A stretch of DNA of 64,000 bases from Cantharellus purpuraceus (lineage: Eukaryota; Basidiomycota; Agaricomycetes; Cantharellales; Hydnaceae), in NCBI GenBank assembly GCA_025174535.1, contig JALBUN010000025.1:1-64000 (forward strand), written 5' to 3'. The notes beneath the pieces are model-generated. The model was not told where the DNA came from and did no database searches. It was given only the letters and a program-made list of their open reading frames with translations. A program made the position numbers and the translations under genes. This document shows, in pieces, positions 62,953-64,000 of the stretch (position 1 is its first letter; each line of letters begins with the position of its first letter).

Positions 62953-63108
62953 TTAAAGATTCATAAGGGGTCCAGGTTTGTCTGGATAAGCGGAGTGAAA
63001 GCCAGAGACGGATTCAGATGCATGATCGAGTTCAGATGCAGAGATCCATGAGGACTCTTTGTCAGTGCCTTCGTATCCAGTCCATTTGACTAAGTACTGG
63101 AGCTTGCA
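62953..63108 (-). pseudogene. C-terminal chromodomain of Ty3/Gypsy integrase, truncated
   Basis: The minus strand reads KLQYLVKWTGYEGTDKESSW then ISASELDHASESVSGF, then HSAYPDKPGPLMNL and a stop at 62953-62955. YLVKWxGY and the W-x8-9-L pattern are the chromodomain of chromovirus-type elements, which targets integration to modified histones. Everything upstream in the polyprotein is cut off at 63108/63109 by another sequence. Confidence 0.78.
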
Positions 63109-64000
63109 TGTTGGGGTATATGCAGTTCTAAACTACTTCAAATAAGGACTATCATTTAGTAGTTTAAAAGTATTTCAAATGTTCTATTGAATGTACTTAT
63201 ATTTCGCTTTTTTGTGTATTTGAGCCCACAAGTGTACACAAGGGGTCGGTTGCTGATATAATCTGTCATTCAACTCCAACGAGCACTCGCGCGCGAGCGA
63301 ACGACGCGCGCATTACATAATCATCGACGCTTGTTCAGAAATACAACAAATACGTATATACAACCTATTTTCCTCAAATTTTATACAATACACTTCAATT
63401 CAAACTTATTTTCATATTTCAACATGATTCTCAAATTTTACACAATATACTAGATTAAAACATATTGTGATATTTTGGCATAATTCTCAAAAATAATTGT
63501 TTTTTCCCCATTTAGTGGTGGCAACTCTCTTGAAGGAACATCCAAATATCATTGATTCTTTCTTATACAATACTTGTAACATAATTTGAACTATCTTTAA
63601 TCCCCACCTGGTATTTGTATATCTAAATACCCTATATAATACCAATTATATTAATACAGACATTCCTATTATATCCATGTAAATGATTATGTTCATCTCA
63701 ACCAAATATCTCATCTTTTAAAGTTTATTAAAATATAGAATATATGTTTATATTTATGAAAATTTCACACATCCGAAATCTTTTAAGATATCCAAATTGT
63801 AACTCCCTGGCTTTATGTATCATTGAAATCCTGATGTATATCTCCTATACATCAGAATATTGTATACTGACATGATTCCGAACAAGCGTCATCGGAGTTC
63901 GCGCACTTCAGCCAAAAGTGGCCACAGAAGGTTCTGACACCTTCCTGGACCTTCCACAAGGTTCCCCAGCCATCTCTTTCCTTCCAGGGGCTTCCCTAAG
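63109..64000. mobile_element. Probable LTR-like sequence of a third element, runs off the window
   Basis: It begins TGTTGGGGTATATGC exactly where the chromodomain sequence is broken. It has an alternating CG-rich patch (cgcgcgcgagcg, about 63288) followed by very AT-rich sequence without coding potential. No second end is visible. Confidence 0.4.

Overview
The window is nuclear DNA of a filamentous basidiomycete, most likely an agaricomycete. Protein genes are split by many short introns (about 45-75 bp, GT-AG, with at least two probable GC-AG). The families present are typical of mushroom-forming fungi: DUF6533-type and other seven-helix membrane proteins, F-box/LRR proteins, a HEAT-repeat protein, a DUF5745 protein, a flavin-dependent halogenase, and chromodomain Ty3/Gypsy elements. 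No tRNA, rRNA or CRISPR array was found. Gene models were built by eye from splice signals, reading phase and remembered family motifs; nothing was searched or computed.

Layout. 1-2.2 kb: 5' part of an ARMT1/DUF89 gene (minus) that runs off the left edge. 3.6-9.0 kb: a 30-exon HEAT-repeat gene (plus) in which 24 tandem copies of one 117-bp exon, each with its own intron, form two blocks of 12. 9.3-10.5 kb: a diverged direct duplication without a gene. 10.9-15.8 kb: a DUF6533 membrane protein, remnants of a seven-helix protein and of a GH16-like glycosidase, and a coiled-coil membrane protein. 17.3-24.5 kb: a broken MAD1-like gene, an intact small zinc-finger gene, then decayed pieces of a second MAD1 copy, an MFS transporter and a protein kinase. 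25.4-27.9 kb: retroelement debris including an LTR in inverted arrangement.

29.2-35.9 kb holds housekeeping-type genes: an amidohydrolase like the FluG N-terminus, a DUF5745 protein, a BolA protein and an acyl-CoA thioesterase. 36.1-50.5 kb looks like a natural-product locus: a seven-exon polyketide synthase with the unusual order KS - thioester reductase - AT - ACP (minus), a divergently transcribed drug-type MFS exporter (plus), and an FAD-dependent halogenase (plus). The simplest reading is a chlorinated (or brominated) polyketide released reductively as an aldehyde or alcohol and exported by the MFS protein; this is inferred from gene content only. The halogenase sits in a duplicated neighbourhood: two paralogous seven-helix genes (46.2 and 54.1 kb), an intact F-box gene (51.8-53.5 kb) and a decayed F-box copy (56.3-57.4 kb).

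58.8-64.0 kb is nested retroelement sequence: a second copy of the 25.5-kb element, a solo LTR, a 532-bp LTR, a decayed extra gene with its own TATA box running antisense to the element, and a truncated chromodomain cut off at the start of yet another LTR-like sequence that runs to the right edge.
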